A DNA stretch of 64,000 bases from Lewinellaceae bacterium (GCA_020636435.1 JACJXX010000001.1:1815001-1879000), one strand, 5' to 3'; counted from the stretch's first letter, positions 52,307 through 61,524 are shown. Numbers and translations are program-made. Notes: a model not told the origin generated them from the letters alone.

Positions 52307-52843
52307 TTACCACTCCTCCCGCAGCAATCCATACCAATATTCATCAAACCATCCACCATCCACTTCATCGTAGTAGCTTTGGCGCAGGTGGCCCTCGCGG
52401 GTAAAACCCAGTTTTTCCAGCACGCGGGAAGAAGCGGGGTTGCGCACATCCACCAGAGCCACCACTTTGTGGACCTCCAGGTTGCTGAACAATTCGCCGA
52501 TCAGGGCGCGCACCGCTTCGGTGGCATAGCCCTGCCCCTGAAAATGGCGGTTGATGGTATAACCGATCTCGGCAATGCGGGGTTCGCCGGACTGCAGTTT
52601 CAGCGCGCAGTCGCCAATCAGTTTGCCGTCGCTCCGGCGTTCAATGCCGATTTGCTGGTAGCCGCCTACCTCGCCCAGGGCTTTATGGGCCTGGCTTTTG
52701 ATAAAGCTGGCGGCCTGCTCCCGCCCCATCGGGCTCATGGATTGGTAGCGGACCACCAGGGGGTCGGAGCGGTAGGCCAGGAAATCTTCCAGGTCATCGG
52801 GGCGCAGCCAGCGGAGGAGGAGGCGGGGGCTTGGGATTTGCAT
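52307..52843 (-). CDS. GNAT-family N-acetyltransferase (RimJ/RimL-like)
   Basis: The 178-residue protein starts with the RimJ-like TPRLLLRWLRPDDLEDFLAY pattern (here PSPRLLLRWL). The acetyl-CoA loop is in GYTINRHFQGQGYATEAVRAL (about 92-112), and a VDVRNPASSRVLEKLGF motif follows (about 128-145). It likely acetylates an amine on a protein or small molecule. It lies 12 bp after the 2TM gene on the same strand, so these two are co-transcribed. Confidence 0.88.
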   Translation of the reverse strand: MQIPSPRLLLRWLRPDDLEDFLAYRSDPLVVRYQSMSPMGREQAASFIKSQAHKALGEVGGYQQIGIERRSDGKLIGDCALKLQSGEPRIAEIGYTINRHFQGQGYATEAVRALIGELFSNLEVHKVVALVDVRNPASSRVLEKLGFTREGHLRQSYYDEVDGGWFDEYWYGLLREEW

Positions 52844-52855
52844 TTGGATAAAGTT

Positions 52856-53281
52856 TTACACCAAATCTCCCTCCTCCCAATCCCTCCTCAACTGCTTCGC
52901 CTTTTCCTTTTCCCGTTCCAACTCCTTCAAATCCAAGCCCTCTTCCTGTTCTTGCGCCGGCGCCTCCAGCTTCCCTTGCCGCATCCTTCGCAAGCGGGCC
53001 AGTTCTTTGGCCATTTCCTCCTCTTCCCACTTTTCAGAAAGAGCTGAAGAGCCCGGCAAACCGAAGACGGAAAAATAATGGATCAGCAGGCCGATGCCCC
53101 AGGGCAGCATGGGAAGGAAGAACCACACTCCCGGCCCGTCGTGGCCCGCTTTGAAAAAGGTGAACACATTCATGGCCATAAAGAAAAAGCCTACCGCTAT
53201 ATAAGAGCTGAGGTGTTTGTAGAATCCTTTCTTCTTCTCGACCCGCTCCTTCGCCTTTTTATAGATGTGCTGCTCGTCCAT
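52856..53281 (-). CDS. 2TM domain protein with charged tail
   Basis: The 141-residue protein matches the 2TM family: YKKAKERVEKKKGFYKHLSSY start, helix at about 26-44, helix at about 52-72 with FLPMLPWGIGLLIHYFSVFG. An acidic/basic helical tail of about 65 residues follows. In other proteins 2TM domains are attached to LytTR or histidine kinase parts; here it is alone. The GNAT gene follows. Confidence 0.82.
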   Translation of the reverse strand: MDEQHIYKKAKERVEKKKGFYKHLSSYIAVGFFFMAMNVFTFFKAGHDGPGVWFFLPMLPWGIGLLIHYFSVFGLPGSSALSEKWEEEEMAKELARLRRMRQGKLEAPAQEQEEGLDLKELEREKEKAKQLRRDWEEGDLV

Positions 53282-53690
53282 GATTTCCTTAGCTTGTTAA
53301 AAATCGAACACCCAAGGTATTAAAAAGGAGAGAAATTTTCCAGGGTTTGTGTTTGCAGCTCTTATAGTTTGTTGTAAGGGGAGCAGGAGAATGTACTGGC
53401 ACGCAGAGGCGCGAAGGCGCATAGAGCACTCAACAATATCTGCCTTCGCTTGCAGCTACCCCCTTGGTTCGCCCCAAACCGGGAAAGAGCCAGCCCATGG
53501 GCAATGAAACCCTGGAACCATGAGGGCGCTCCGGAAACCCTACCAAATGAGTGATGGAGTGAAGGAATGATGGAGTGATGGATGCATCCCCGAGGGCTGC
53601 CAGCCGCCCCTTTAAGCCCGCGTGTCCGGGCAGCTGAGGCCTGGCAGTAATCAGTCCCGGCCTCAGCTGGCTGGACACGCAGCAAACGAT
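53282..53690. other. Intergenic region with small repeats
   Basis: No gene seen. It contains a CACGCAGAGGCGCGAAGGCGC segment (complement at about 56440-56465), the motif GAGGGCGCTCCGGAAAC (about 53522), a short ATGGAGTGA array, and the hairpin at 53620-53680. Confidence 0.55.
53620..53680. repeat. 61-bp hairpin next to the DUF4870 stop
   Basis: Arms GCGTGTCC-n-GGCAGCTGAGGCC and the complement enclose an 11-nt loop CAGTAATCAGT region. It lies 10 bp beyond the DUF4870 stop, so it may stabilise or end that transcript. There is no T tract. Confidence 0.7.
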
Positions 53691-54074
53691 TTACCGAATA
53701 AAGCGGATGGTGAAGGGATATTCGTAATATTCGCCGTTATTGGCCTTGACGGCAGCTACGATCGAAAGCACCAGGGCCAGGAGCAATACGCCGATCAGCA
53801 GGAAGATGCCGATGAGCAGCAGGACAAGAATACCGCTGGCTACCATAGCGATCGTCACCGTAAGCTGAAAGTTGAGCGCCTCCTTGCTGTGGTATTCGAC
53901 GTATGAAGAGCGGTCCTTGTAAACCAGCCAGATGACGAGCGGGGCTACGACGTTGCCGAATGGGATGATCAGGCCCGCCAGAAAACCCAAGTGAGCAAAG
54001 GTGGACCACATTAATTCGTCCTTATCGGGAATGAGGCCTTCGCGGGTTTCGTGAGAATCAAGAGGTTCTTGCAT
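53691..54074 (-). CDS. DUF4870 family membrane protein
   Basis: The 127-residue protein has the family layout: an acidic start, then LMWSTFAHLGFLAG, PFGNVVAPLVIWLVYK, SYVEYHSKEALNFQLT and a long hydrophobic hairpin (about 75-108). DUF4870 proteins (related to YvlB/Tic20 folds) have no firm function. It is transcribed alone. Confidence 0.88.
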   Translation of the reverse strand: MQEPLDSHETREGLIPDKDELMWSTFAHLGFLAGLIIPFGNVVAPLVIWLVYKDRSSYVEYHSKEALNFQLTVTIAMVASGILVLLLIGIFLLIGVLLLALVLSIVAAVKANNGEYYEYPFTIRFIR

Positions 54075-54265
54075 GATGGTAGATTGATTTTGCTTTTAAT
54101 GGTTGCCGCTTCTGGTTCTGTTAACGGCAACGCTGTGCAAGTTGTTCCTCACGGGCCTAAAAATCCAGATTTTCAGACGAATGCCGGATGGGCCTCGGCC
54201 GGGCTGGAAAAGAAAAGGAGTATTTAAGGCAGCGTGTATAGCGCCAGGGTTGATAGTGAAAGGCG

Positions 54266-55525
54266 CTAATGGCTTCGATCCTGTTCGCGAAGGTGCAAGT
54301 AAGAATGTAATGCAAATAATGCCTCCTGGTTCCCCAGGTCATCGATTTTGAACACCTCCCTGCCTTGGATCAGCAAGCCTTTTGTGTTTCCGGAGCACTT
54401 GTCCTTGCCATGCTTGAGGTCGATGTTGATCAGTTTTCCAGCGTAATCGGCAGTTATTTCCCGTACTACAACATGCCCGACTATGACCTTCTCGGCCTGG
54501 AAATAGTCCAGGATTTCATCCAGTTCGCTCTCCGAGGCTTTGTTGTAATATTTGTACTTTGCCGTCAACCCCCGGTACCAGAGCGGGCTCGTCTGGCCGA
54601 GCATAAAATTAGCTGTTTCATCATCGCCCGGGTGGTGGTAAAGGTCCTTGCCAATGTTTTCCCGAATGATGTCGTTGATCTCGGTGAGAGACAGGCATAA
54701 ACCAACGATATCAGGGCTCAGGCCGGCGTGGGCAAAAAGATATCCGCCGATCATTTCCACTGCATTTTTGGTCCTCAGCCATTTGCCCAATTCCGAGGTT
54801 TCTGAAAAGAGGAACCGCAGCGCTTTTTCCCAGTTTTCCTCCCCGCTGATCTCCTGGGCCACTTTGATGTACTTTTCGTCGACGAACTTCGGATGCCCTT
54901 CAATGTTCAGTATCTCGTGATTGCCAAGGATGAAATGCACTTTTCCACAGTGCTCTTCCGCTTTTTCCTCCAGGCTGTATGCCAGCCATAAAACCTGGGC
55001 TACGTCTTCTCCGCGGTCTACGAAATCTCCGAGCAACACCAGATGGCCATCCCCAAAGGTCCAGTTGTAATTGGCATCTATCACCTTATTGCAAACCAGA
55101 AAGCTGTAGAAAGCATTAAAATTGCCTTCAATATCCGAAATAACGATCAACTTTGACGGTTGAGGGTAAACGGATTCTTCCACCTCATATTCGCTTTTCA
55201 AGCGGGCGTAGAAGGCATCCTTTTCCTCGTTGTTGACCGTAACCAGGAGGGAGTCGCCCGGGCAAATGTGCTTTTTCATGACCCTGTCATACTCGTCAAC
55301 CTGATACAAGCTCTGCCCGAACAGGTAAGGCCCGTCAATTCCGTCCAATTCGGTATGGATGCTTCTATTCAGGGCTTCCCAGCCCGGCAATTTCAAGTAG
55401 CGGATACTAATGTTACCATCCGAATCCCGGAGCCCGAAGGCCAGGATGATAAAAAAATAGCACACCAATAAACCGCCTGAAGTCCACTTCAGGGTCTTTA
55501 AAAGTAGTTTTTGGGTCTTTTTCAT
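54266..55525 (-). CDS. Membrane-anchored calcineurin-like metallophosphoesterase
   Basis: The 419-residue protein has an N-terminal membrane helix (about 15-33, GGLLVCYFFIILAFGL). The metallophosphoesterase core follows: DIEGNF (about 135), GDFVDRGED (about 170), LGNHEILN (about 205) and His residues in FAHAGLSPD (about 268) and VGHVVV (about 375). It resembles the Ser/Thr-phosphatase branch with a D-E-G variant of the first D-x-H motif, so the first metal ligand set is unusual. Start near 55525 (MKKTQK) chosen; an in-frame upstream ATG at 55660 lacks a recognisable segment. Confidence 0.82.
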   Translation of the reverse strand: MKKTQKLLLKTLKWTSGGLLVCYFFIILAFGLRDSDGNISIRYLKLPGWEALNRSIHTELDGIDGPYLFGQSLYQVDEYDRVMKKHICPGDSLLVTVNNEEKDAFYARLKSEYEVEESVYPQPSKLIVISDIEGNFNAFYSFLVCNKVIDANYNWTFGDGHLVLLGDFVDRGEDVAQVLWLAYSLEEKAEEHCGKVHFILGNHEILNIEGHPKFVDEKYIKVAQEISGEENWEKALRFLFSETSELGKWLRTKNAVEMIGGYLFAHAGLSPDIVGLCLSLTEINDIIRENIGKDLYHHPGDDETANFMLGQTSPLWYRGLTAKYKYYNKASESELDEILDYFQAEKVIVGHVVVREITADYAGKLINIDLKHGKDKCSGNTKGLLIQGREVFKIDDLGNQEALFALHSYLHLREQDRSH

Positions 55526-56509
55526 AGTAAGTTCAAGTTTGCCAGGCGGCTGCATCAGGGCCGGGATTGTTTTCGAATAGTTATTAACAGTTCTGTGCGA
55601 GAACAGGGACCTGAAAGCAAGGGGGGCTTTTGCTTCCAACACTGTGAACAACCAGTTCATTCGACAAATAGCAGGATGGGTAGATGCTGGTTAGCTGATC
55701 CGGCAGGCAGGCATTAGGCCTGGGAACGAGTTTGTAAGGGGAGCAAACGAATATTTGATGTTCCTGCTGTGCTTAAATTTTGATGTACGGCCATACCGCT
55801 CATAATGTTTCGCCCCATTCGATATTTTTTGAAGTGAAGGCTGAAATTAGTGCTCTGAGAACAAAGTTCCAGGGCAGTTATTCCAGCGCCGGAGCTGACA
55901 AGCGGTGTAACTTCTCAATAAATTCCGTTTGACTGTCGTCCTTACCACACAGTAGCCCCTTTGGGGCAGGACTTTAAACAGGCATATGCCCCATTTACCA
56001 GGGCCTGACGGCCCTGGCAATGGACTGTCGTCCCTCCGGGCTACGGTTTACACATAAGTTTACGCCAGTTTTTCCAGTGGGCTGACAGCCGCCGGACTGT
56101 AGTGCTTTGCCCGGCGGCTCCTGGTCTCAATCCCGTAGGGATGATAGCCCCTTGCCAGGGCCGCCAGGCCCTGGATAGCTATGTGAAGCCAAGAGAGCTC
56201 TGTAAGAGCGACAGATTCGGGGCCCGGTGGGGCAATTTTCCCGGGTTCTCATCGCGCAAATCTGTCGTCCTTACCACACAGTGGCCCTTTGGGGCAGGAC
56301 TCTCTGGCTGCCTGGCTTTTAAACCAGGGCCTGTGGCCCTGGCAACGAGCTTTCGTCCCTCCGGGACTCTGGATATCAACATTTCGTAAAGATGTGTGTA
56401 AACCGTAGCCCTCCGGGACTTGCATTTATTGGGAAGTTACCTCTGCGCCTTTGCGCCTCTGCGTGCCTCATCATGGTAGAAACTTAGTGCCGACAGCACT
56501 AGTGCCAAG
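55526..56509. other. Gene-free region dominated by palindromic repeats
   Basis: 984 bp without a convincing gene. The part 55526-55930 shows nothing clear. From 55934 to 56411 it holds the repeats listed separately. The end (56440-56470) contains TTTGCGCCTCTGCGTGCC, a common short repeat motif. Confidence 0.6.
55934..56411. repeat. Cluster of duplicated REP-like palindromes
   Basis: A segment of about 100 bp starting TGTCGTCCTTACCACACAGT occurs at 55934-56036 and again at 56263-56372. Each contains CCTTTGGGGCAGGACT and a palindrome CCAGGGCC-n4-GGCCCTGG, and ends at TCGTCCCTCCGGG. A third CCAGGGCC palindrome lies at 56156-56174, and an AGCCGCCGG/CCGGCGGCT pair at about 56088-56120. GGGCTACGGTTTACACA (56037) and its complement (ending 56411) close the cluster. 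Confidence 0.75.
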
Positions 56510-56911
56510 CTACTCCTCCGGAAAACCCGCATTGATCCAGCATTCAAAAAGCTCCAGTTCCTGCTGAGTGAGGTTGTCCTTTTGAGATTGAGGGTAAACC
56601 GAGCGGTTGGGCGGCATTCCCTGGGCGGGGTCGTCCCGGAGGTTTACCACCCTGGTGCGCATAACGCCAAAAGCATTGGACAATCCATCGTAGTTGGTGT
56701 AATCGAAAGGGCCGATGCCGCCGGCGCCGTCGTGGCAACCGCTGTAGGCGCAGCTGTTGTCGACGATGGCTTTGATTTGGTTGTTGTAAGTCACATCGGC
56801 TGTATCGCAGAATTCGGGCGGCTCAGGTTCCGGCAATTTTTTGTAATCGCAGGCGCCCAGCGACAGGAAAAAAGCCAGGGCGATGGTGTTGAGTGCGAGG
56901 TTGTTCTTCAT
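56510..56911 (-). CDS. Lipoprotein with cytochrome-c-like CxxxxCH motif
   Basis: The 133-residue protein has a lipoprotein signal (lipobox LGAC, Cys at about 21). The segment IVDNSCAYSGCHDG gives a C-x4-CH heme-like motif, as in the small cytochromes called PSCxxxGCH types. The later MPPNRS and ELFECWINAGFPE are typical of that family. It may carry a covalent heme at the cell surface. It lies 10 bp after the DUF5777 gene, likely as a functional pair. Confidence 0.8.
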   Translation of the reverse strand: MKNNLALNTIALAFFLSLGACDYKKLPEPEPPEFCDTADVTYNNQIKAIVDNSCAYSGCHDGAGGIGPFDYTNYDGLSNAFGVMRTRVVNLRDDPAQGMPPNRSVYPQSQKDNLTQQELELFECWINAGFPEE

Positions 56912-56921
56912 GGCGGACAGG

Positions 56922-57815
56922 TTACTTTATTTCAGGCTTATCAACCGTAAATACCCGGGCGATGTTGAAGCCGAAGTGGATATCGCCGTCGGCCCAGTTG
57001 CCGGTGGTCTCGGCGACAAAGCCTCGGTGCACCATCGAGGTGGAGTTGGTGAAATGCAGTTGGAACACGTGGCCGCCCGTTTCGATGTCAAAACCGACGG
57101 CAAGGGAATTATAGAATTTGTTGATGTTATCGGAAGGCAGCTGATCGCCGGGCACGTAGTAGTACTCCAGGGTGAGGGCTATTCTTTTAGTGATCTTCTG
57201 GCGGGCGCCGATGCCGATGGCGAAGATGTCGTTCTGTTCGTCGAAATCCACCAGGTTGCGGTGCACCAGGGTGGGCATGAGTTGCAAAGAGAAATTTTCG
57301 TTGAACTTGCGCCCGGCCAGCAGTTGGAAGGTGTAGGCAAATCGGGAAGAAGCCTGCCCTTCCGGGTCCGGGTTCTGTTTGGTGCCCCTCACTTCGAGCG
57401 TACCCAGAAAAGCGGCGCTGACGGGCATATTCCGCTTCCCTTTGCTTTGCCGCAGGAATTTGTACTTGGCAAAGCCATCGAAGGTGTTCAGAAAGCCGCT
57501 CCTGCCCAGGCCGATCGTCAGTTGGTCCGTAATGCCATAGTCGGCGCCAATGCGGGCCATGACGTTGTCCAGGCCGTAGAAGTTAAAAAAGCCCGAATTG
57601 AGCATTCCGAAGCGGTGGGCGATCTTGACGTCGAGCACGCCCCCTGCGGTACTCTCAATAGAATGCCCGTGGATGACGCGGTTGGTCTTGAATGCGGCGG
57701 TGACGTATTCGGTTCCTTCCTCCTCTTCCACCAGGGAGAGCAGGTCGTCCTCCTGAGCAGACAGAAAAGCAAGGGGAAAGGCAAATACCAATACGGCCAG
57801 GTAAAGTTTTTTCAT
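56922..57815 (-). CDS. DUF5777 family outer-membrane beta-barrel protein
   Basis: The 297-residue protein has a signal peptide (cleavage near FLSAQ, about 21) and alternating beta-strand patterns up to the C-terminus. Features typical of DUF5777 include AHRFGML, FGIDDNVMARIG-like FYGLDNVMARIG and HVFQLHFTNSTSM. It pairs with the cytochrome-like lipoprotein downstream, a linkage I recall from other Bacteroidota. ATG 57815 preferred to TTG 57821. Confidence 0.82.
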   Translation of the reverse strand: MKKLYLAVLVFAFPLAFLSAQEDDLLSLVEEEEGTEYVTAAFKTNRVIHGHSIESTAGGVLDVKIAHRFGMLNSGFFNFYGLDNVMARIGADYGITDQLTIGLGRSGFLNTFDGFAKYKFLRQSKGKRNMPVSAAFLGTLEVRGTKQNPDPEGQASSRFAYTFQLLAGRKFNENFSLQLMPTLVHRNLVDFDEQNDIFAIGIGARQKITKRIALTLEYYYVPGDQLPSDNINKFYNSLAVGFDIETGGHVFQLHFTNSTSMVHRGFVAETTGNWADGDIHFGFNIARVFTVDKPEIK

Positions 57816-58202
57816 AGCCAAAGTTTAAATCAGCAAAAAACATCTCCCGCCAGATTCAAACTGCCGGGATGTTTCCCAATACACGAAGTTTGTCCTTATG
57901 GATGTTTAACCAGGAATCCTTTTTTTGCAAGATCAACGACATCTGGAGGGTATTGAATGCCACGGCATATGCAGGCCCTTCCGAAGCAGGGGCTTTAAAA
58001 GGCAGGTAAAAAAGAAACCGCCCCGGCCTCAGGGGCAGGGTGATGGAAAATAAAACAGGGGAATCCAGAGAATAACATTTGGTTAGGGCGGATGAAGCCG
58101 CTTTTGGAGTTCACACAGGGATTTGTTGCAAATTTAGGCCAATTGAATGGGTTGTGATTGTATAATTCGGACAGGAACCGGACGCGCTGCTTTTAAGTGG
58201 CA
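57816..58202. other. Intergenic region
   Basis: 387 bp without a gene. A hairpin with arms AACATCTCCCG / CCGGGATGTT at 57838-57874 is followed on the minus strand by a T run, so it may end leftward transcription from the AraC gene. The rest is featureless by eye. Confidence 0.5.
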
Positions 58203-59042
58203 TCACATTCCCCCATTCTTCCAGGCAACCTTATCCTGGATTTTGAATTCCCGCTCCAGCAATTGCTGGGGGGACAGGCCGGTGAAGTGATGAAAATCGT
58301 GGATAAAGTGGGCCTGATCGTAATAACCGGCGTCCAGGGCCAATGTGGTCAGGCTGCTGTAGCGGCCGCCCAACAGCGCCCAATAGGCGCGGTAAAAGCG
58401 GTAGATACGCAGGAAGTCGCGCGGCGGCATGCCCAGGTACTGGTTGAACAGGCGGCGCAGGTGCCGCGAACCCACGCCACTCTCCTTCAATAATGTTTGG
58501 AATTGAACTGCTCCGCCTTCCCGGGCCAGAGCACCCATAGCCTGCTTTATAGCCGGGTTGCCCTCCCGCTTGCCTTTCAGCTTCTGCAGGAAGTAAGCGT
58601 CCAGCAATTTAGCCATCTTTTCCGGCACTTCGGCTTCCTCCAGCTTTTCCTGGAGAACGAGCAGTTCCTGACGCCCATCGGTATCCTCCAGGGGCACTGT
58701 GCGGTCGGTGAACTCATTCTGGGACCAACCGAAGAGCTCGAAAAAGGCGGCGGGGTGGAAGACGGCGCCCAGCATTTGCACGCCGCCCAGGTAGTGGATG
58801 GTAAAGGGTTTGGTGTTTGGGGGAAGGACATAACTGGCGGGCAAAACCTCCTTTTCTCTCCTTCCGTGAGAAACCAGCAAGGGCAGCCGGCGGCCGAACT
58901 GAAAACAGAGGCCGGAAACGGGAACGGGCAGGATGCGCTCTTCTACCCAATCGTCAAAGACGGCCGGCGTGCCCATCCACTGATAGGCCTTGATGTACGG
59001 CCGCAGCGGGCAGGCCGGCGGTATGTTTATTTGCTGGATCAT
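58203..59042 (-). CDS. AraC-family transcriptional regulator
   Basis: The 279-residue protein has an N-terminal sensing domain of the DUF6597 type (IPPACPLRPYIKAYQWMG start). The C-terminal double helix-turn-helix of AraC is at about 175-270, with GVGSRHLRRLFNQYLGMPPRDF in the first helix pair and LTTLALDAGYYDQAHFIHDF followed by TGLSPQQLL in the second. The target is unknown. The genes beside it give no clear partner. Confidence 0.9.
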   Translation of the reverse strand: MIQQINIPPACPLRPYIKAYQWMGTPAVFDDWVEERILPVPVSGLCFQFGRRLPLLVSHGRREKEVLPASYVLPPNTKPFTIHYLGGVQMLGAVFHPAAFFELFGWSQNEFTDRTVPLEDTDGRQELLVLQEKLEEAEVPEKMAKLLDAYFLQKLKGKREGNPAIKQAMGALAREGGAVQFQTLLKESGVGSRHLRRLFNQYLGMPPRDFLRIYRFYRAYWALLGGRYSSLTTLALDAGYYDQAHFIHDFHHFTGLSPQQLLEREFKIQDKVAWKNGGM

Positions 59043-59155
59043 AAGAATTTTGCATTGTCCTCCCTATTGCAAGGTCGGGCGGATGGAGGGGAGAAGCAAT
59101 GATATTTGGCAGTTCGAAAATCCAGGAATGGGTTGTGTTCCTGTAATTCTACTAG

Positions 59156-60804
59156 CAGCCTGTCGGAGAACTCCCTGACGCCCCTGTATGCAAGCCTCAG
59201 GCAGCTCAGCGCCGCGGCCCAGCGGCCAAAGATGGCCCGGCGCGACGGGCCAGTTGGTTTCAATTTGGCCTGTTATCGAAGCCCAGCAGGCTTATCAGCC
59301 TTCTGTGACATACCTTTTTGGCTATAAACCCGCCTTTCGGGCCTATTTTTATGCGTTTATCAATACAAAAAGCCTTTTGAGGTTGAAAGCGCTACAAACA
59401 AGGAGCCATTCGCCATTAATAGCTACTTCGCCCCTGAAAGAAAACCGGCGGAAGCCCATGATTTCCTTGATAATCCCGAATACGGGCTCTACCGTCATTT
59501 TGCGCAAGCGGTAAATGGCACGCCCTATTTCTGTTTTAAGCTTATGGCTCATTTGCATTGAAGGGGTAGCATGCTCGCCGGGCGGCTCCAGATCTTGTTT
59601 GGCCAATTGTTGATCCAGCCATTGGTTATGAGCTTGCTTGCCTACCGCTATATAGGCATCAACTTCTCGCTGCTGGCAGCCTTGTACATTGCCTTGGCTA
59701 AAATAGCCGTTATCGGCTGCTAACCTGTCCACATTCCCTAATATCGCCGGGATAACATCCAAGACGGGAAGCAATTCTTGGGTATCTACACAATGAGCAT
59801 TGGCCAAAGCGCCAACAATAAGCATTTGTCCGCTTACAGCCGCTTGAGCATTATAACATTGATCGAAACCATCGCTGGTTTTCATGATCCTGGATTCAGG
59901 GTCAGTAAAGTTGTATTGATCCTTAGCCGTAGGCCCCTCTTCCGGCGCCGTAGGTTTTTTCCCTTTGGTTTTCTTCCCGCTTTGCTTTTCTTTTTCCTCG
60001 CGGGCCTTCATCTTGGCTTCGTATTCGGCCTGTTCCCGCTCAAAACGCTCCTTAGCCCGCTGTTCAATTACCTTCTTGGCCGCCTGGATCTTTTCTATGC
60101 GATCCTCCCGCCGCTGTATCTCGGCCGGTATGTCCAATTCCTGGCCCTCCTGCATATCCACCTGTTTGGCCCTCTCCATCAAGCGCTCTACTTCTTCTTT
60201 AAATTGTTGCTCCAGGCGCTCCATGTGTTCATAACTCATCGCGCTATGCTTGGAAGCATTGGCCTGGATCTTCGTCCCGTCTATGTTTACCTGCCCTACC
60301 TTCACAAAGCCCAGCGACTGGGCGATCAACAGGATCTGCACAAAGCAGCCGCCTATTTGTTCCAGGAAACGCTTGCGAAAATCCGCCAGTGTGTCGTGAT
60401 CCGGGTGCAGGTTGCCCGAAATGAACCGAAACGCCACCGAGTCGTAGGTGGCTTCTTCTATTTTCCGCGAGCTGTACACCCCGGTGGCATAACCATAGAA
60501 CAGCAAGCCTAATAGCATCCGGGGGTCATAGGGCGGCGGGCCAGACGGCTTGTACTCCTTGTAGATAGCCGATAAGTCCAGCTGCTCCGTTATCTCAACC
60601 ACAAACCGCGCCAAATGCTTTTGCGGAAGCCATTCGTCTATCGAGGCGGGCATCAAATGCTCCTTGTTCCGGTCAGGGGTAATAAACTTACGCATAGCAT
60701 GATCTATTTGAGGGCCCAATTTATGCCCTTTATTCCTTCATCGCTCTTGGAATCCCTATTTTTCGGCCAGCGTTGCCCTAGCAGCCTGTTCTCCGACAGG
60801 CTGC
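59156..60804. mobile_element. Complete IS1182-family element, 1649 bp
   Basis: Inverted ends CAGCCTGTCGGAGAAC at 59156-59171 and 60789-60804 are perfect. The 4-bp CTAG on both sides (59152-59155 and 60805-60808) is the likely target duplication, the size and sequence I associate with IS1182. Near the right end a second inverted copy of the end makes CTAGCAGCCTGTTC / GACAGGCTGCTAG a local hairpin. The transposase is intact. Confidence 0.88.
59349..60695 (-). CDS. IS1182-family transposase
   Basis: A 448-residue DDE transposase. It starts MRKFITPDRNKEHLMPASID and has the N-terminal IS1182 segment DPRMLLGLLFYGYATGVYSSRKIEEA. Catalytic residues are Asp in VNIDGTKI, Asp in RLAADNGYFS, and Glu in MTVEPVFGIIKEIMGFRRFS. 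A long charged coiled coil lies at about 155-240. ATG 60695 chosen over 60719 by the conserved start. Intact. Confidence 0.9.
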   Translation of the reverse strand: MRKFITPDRNKEHLMPASIDEWLPQKHLARFVVEITEQLDLSAIYKEYKPSGPPPYDPRMLLGLLFYGYATGVYSSRKIEEATYDSVAFRFISGNLHPDHDTLADFRKRFLEQIGGCFVQILLIAQSLGFVKVGQVNIDGTKIQANASKHSAMSYEHMERLEQQFKEEVERLMERAKQVDMQEGQELDIPAEIQRREDRIEKIQAAKKVIEQRAKERFEREQAEYEAKMKAREEKEKQSGKKTKGKKPTAPEEGPTAKDQYNFTDPESRIMKTSDGFDQCYNAQAAVSGQMLIVGALANAHCVDTQELLPVLDVIPAILGNVDRLAADNGYFSQGNVQGCQQREVDAYIAVGKQAHNQWLDQQLAKQDLEPPGEHATPSMQMSHKLKTEIGRAIYRLRKMTVEPVFGIIKEIMGFRRFSFRGEVAINGEWLLVCSAFNLKRLFVLINA

Positions 60805-60816
60805 TAGTGCCTGATT

Positions 60817-61010
60817 CATTCTTTGCTCAGGGCTACATAAATGGAGGTATTGCTGCCGGGATTGACCCAAACAAGGTCTTTAAACCGGTCGCCGTTCACA
60901 TCCAACACCAATACTTGATATAAGCCCCAGTTTTCCATGGCCGGGTGGGTTTGTATTTGCACATTGAAATCATACTGCCCGCTGGCTGTTCCCCGGCCGG
61001 TTAGGTATTA
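60817..61010 (-). pseudogene. C-terminal stump of an FG-GAP/VCBS repeat protein
   Basis: About 60 codons on the minus strand end with TGA 60817-60819. They encode MENWGLYQVLVLDVNGDRFK and DLVWVNPGSNTSIYVALSKE, an FG-GAP repeat in which NGDRFKD is the calcium-binding type loop. An in-frame stop lies immediately upstream, so only the tail survives. The IS1182 element sits 13 bp beyond its stop. Confidence 0.6.
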
Positions 61011-61115
61011 TGGTATTTCGGCATTATGGTTTTGTGGCCAGGCAGTTGCAGAGCCTCTGTGAGCCTCCGGCCGCAATGCCGGAACACCATAAAACCGAAA
61101 TACCTAAATAGTTGC
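61008..61115. repeat. Octamer array and inverted copy
   Basis: GTATTATG/GTATTTCG/GCATTATG/GTTTTGTG units (8-bp period) at 61008-61040 are followed at about 61077-61110 by a complementary stretch (CATAAAACCGAAATACC). The pair can fold together. Confidence 0.6.
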
Positions 61116-61121
61116 ATTTTT

Positions 61122-61478
61122 TCACTTATAATGCTCCACATCCACCCCTTCGATCTCCATCAATGCTATCCCGAAATTTCGCAGCGCCTCCACGATGGGG
61201 ATGGCCAGTTTGCCCTTTTCGGTAATGCTGTATTCTGTTTTGGGCGGCACCACCGCGTACACCTCCCGGTGCACGAAGCCGTCCTGTTCCAGTTCCCGAA
61301 GCTGGGTGGTCAGCATTTTGTCGGAGATGTGCTTTATAGCCCGCTTTAGTTCGCTGTAGCGGTACACCTTGTCCTTCAGGCGCCACAGGATGGGCATCTT
61401 CCAGGTGCCGCCTACCCGGCCCATGGCGAATTCTACGGGATTGTAGTATACTTTTCCGTTGTAAATGAAATCAGGCAT
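61122..61478 (-). CDS. HxlR-family transcriptional regulator
   Basis: A 118-residue winged-helix protein with the HxlR pattern: PVEFAMGRVGGTWKMPILWRL, RYSELKRAIKHISDKMLTTQLRELEQDGF and VHREVYAVVPPKTEYSITEKG. HxlR/YodB relatives repress detoxification genes and often sense electrophiles through cysteines. This one has no cysteine in its sequence, so sensing must differ. A palindromic site lies about 50 bp upstream of its start, suggesting self-regulation. The DJ-1/PfpI and SnoaL-like genes diverge from it. Confidence 0.92.
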   Translation of the reverse strand: MPDFIYNGKVYYNPVEFAMGRVGGTWKMPILWRLKDKVYRYSELKRAIKHISDKMLTTQLRELEQDGFVHREVYAVVPPKTEYSITEKGKLAIPIVEALRNFGIALMEIEGVDVEHYK

Positions 61479-61524
61479 ACCGTATTAATTTGATTATCAG
61501 CATACTTTCTAAAAAGTTAGTACC

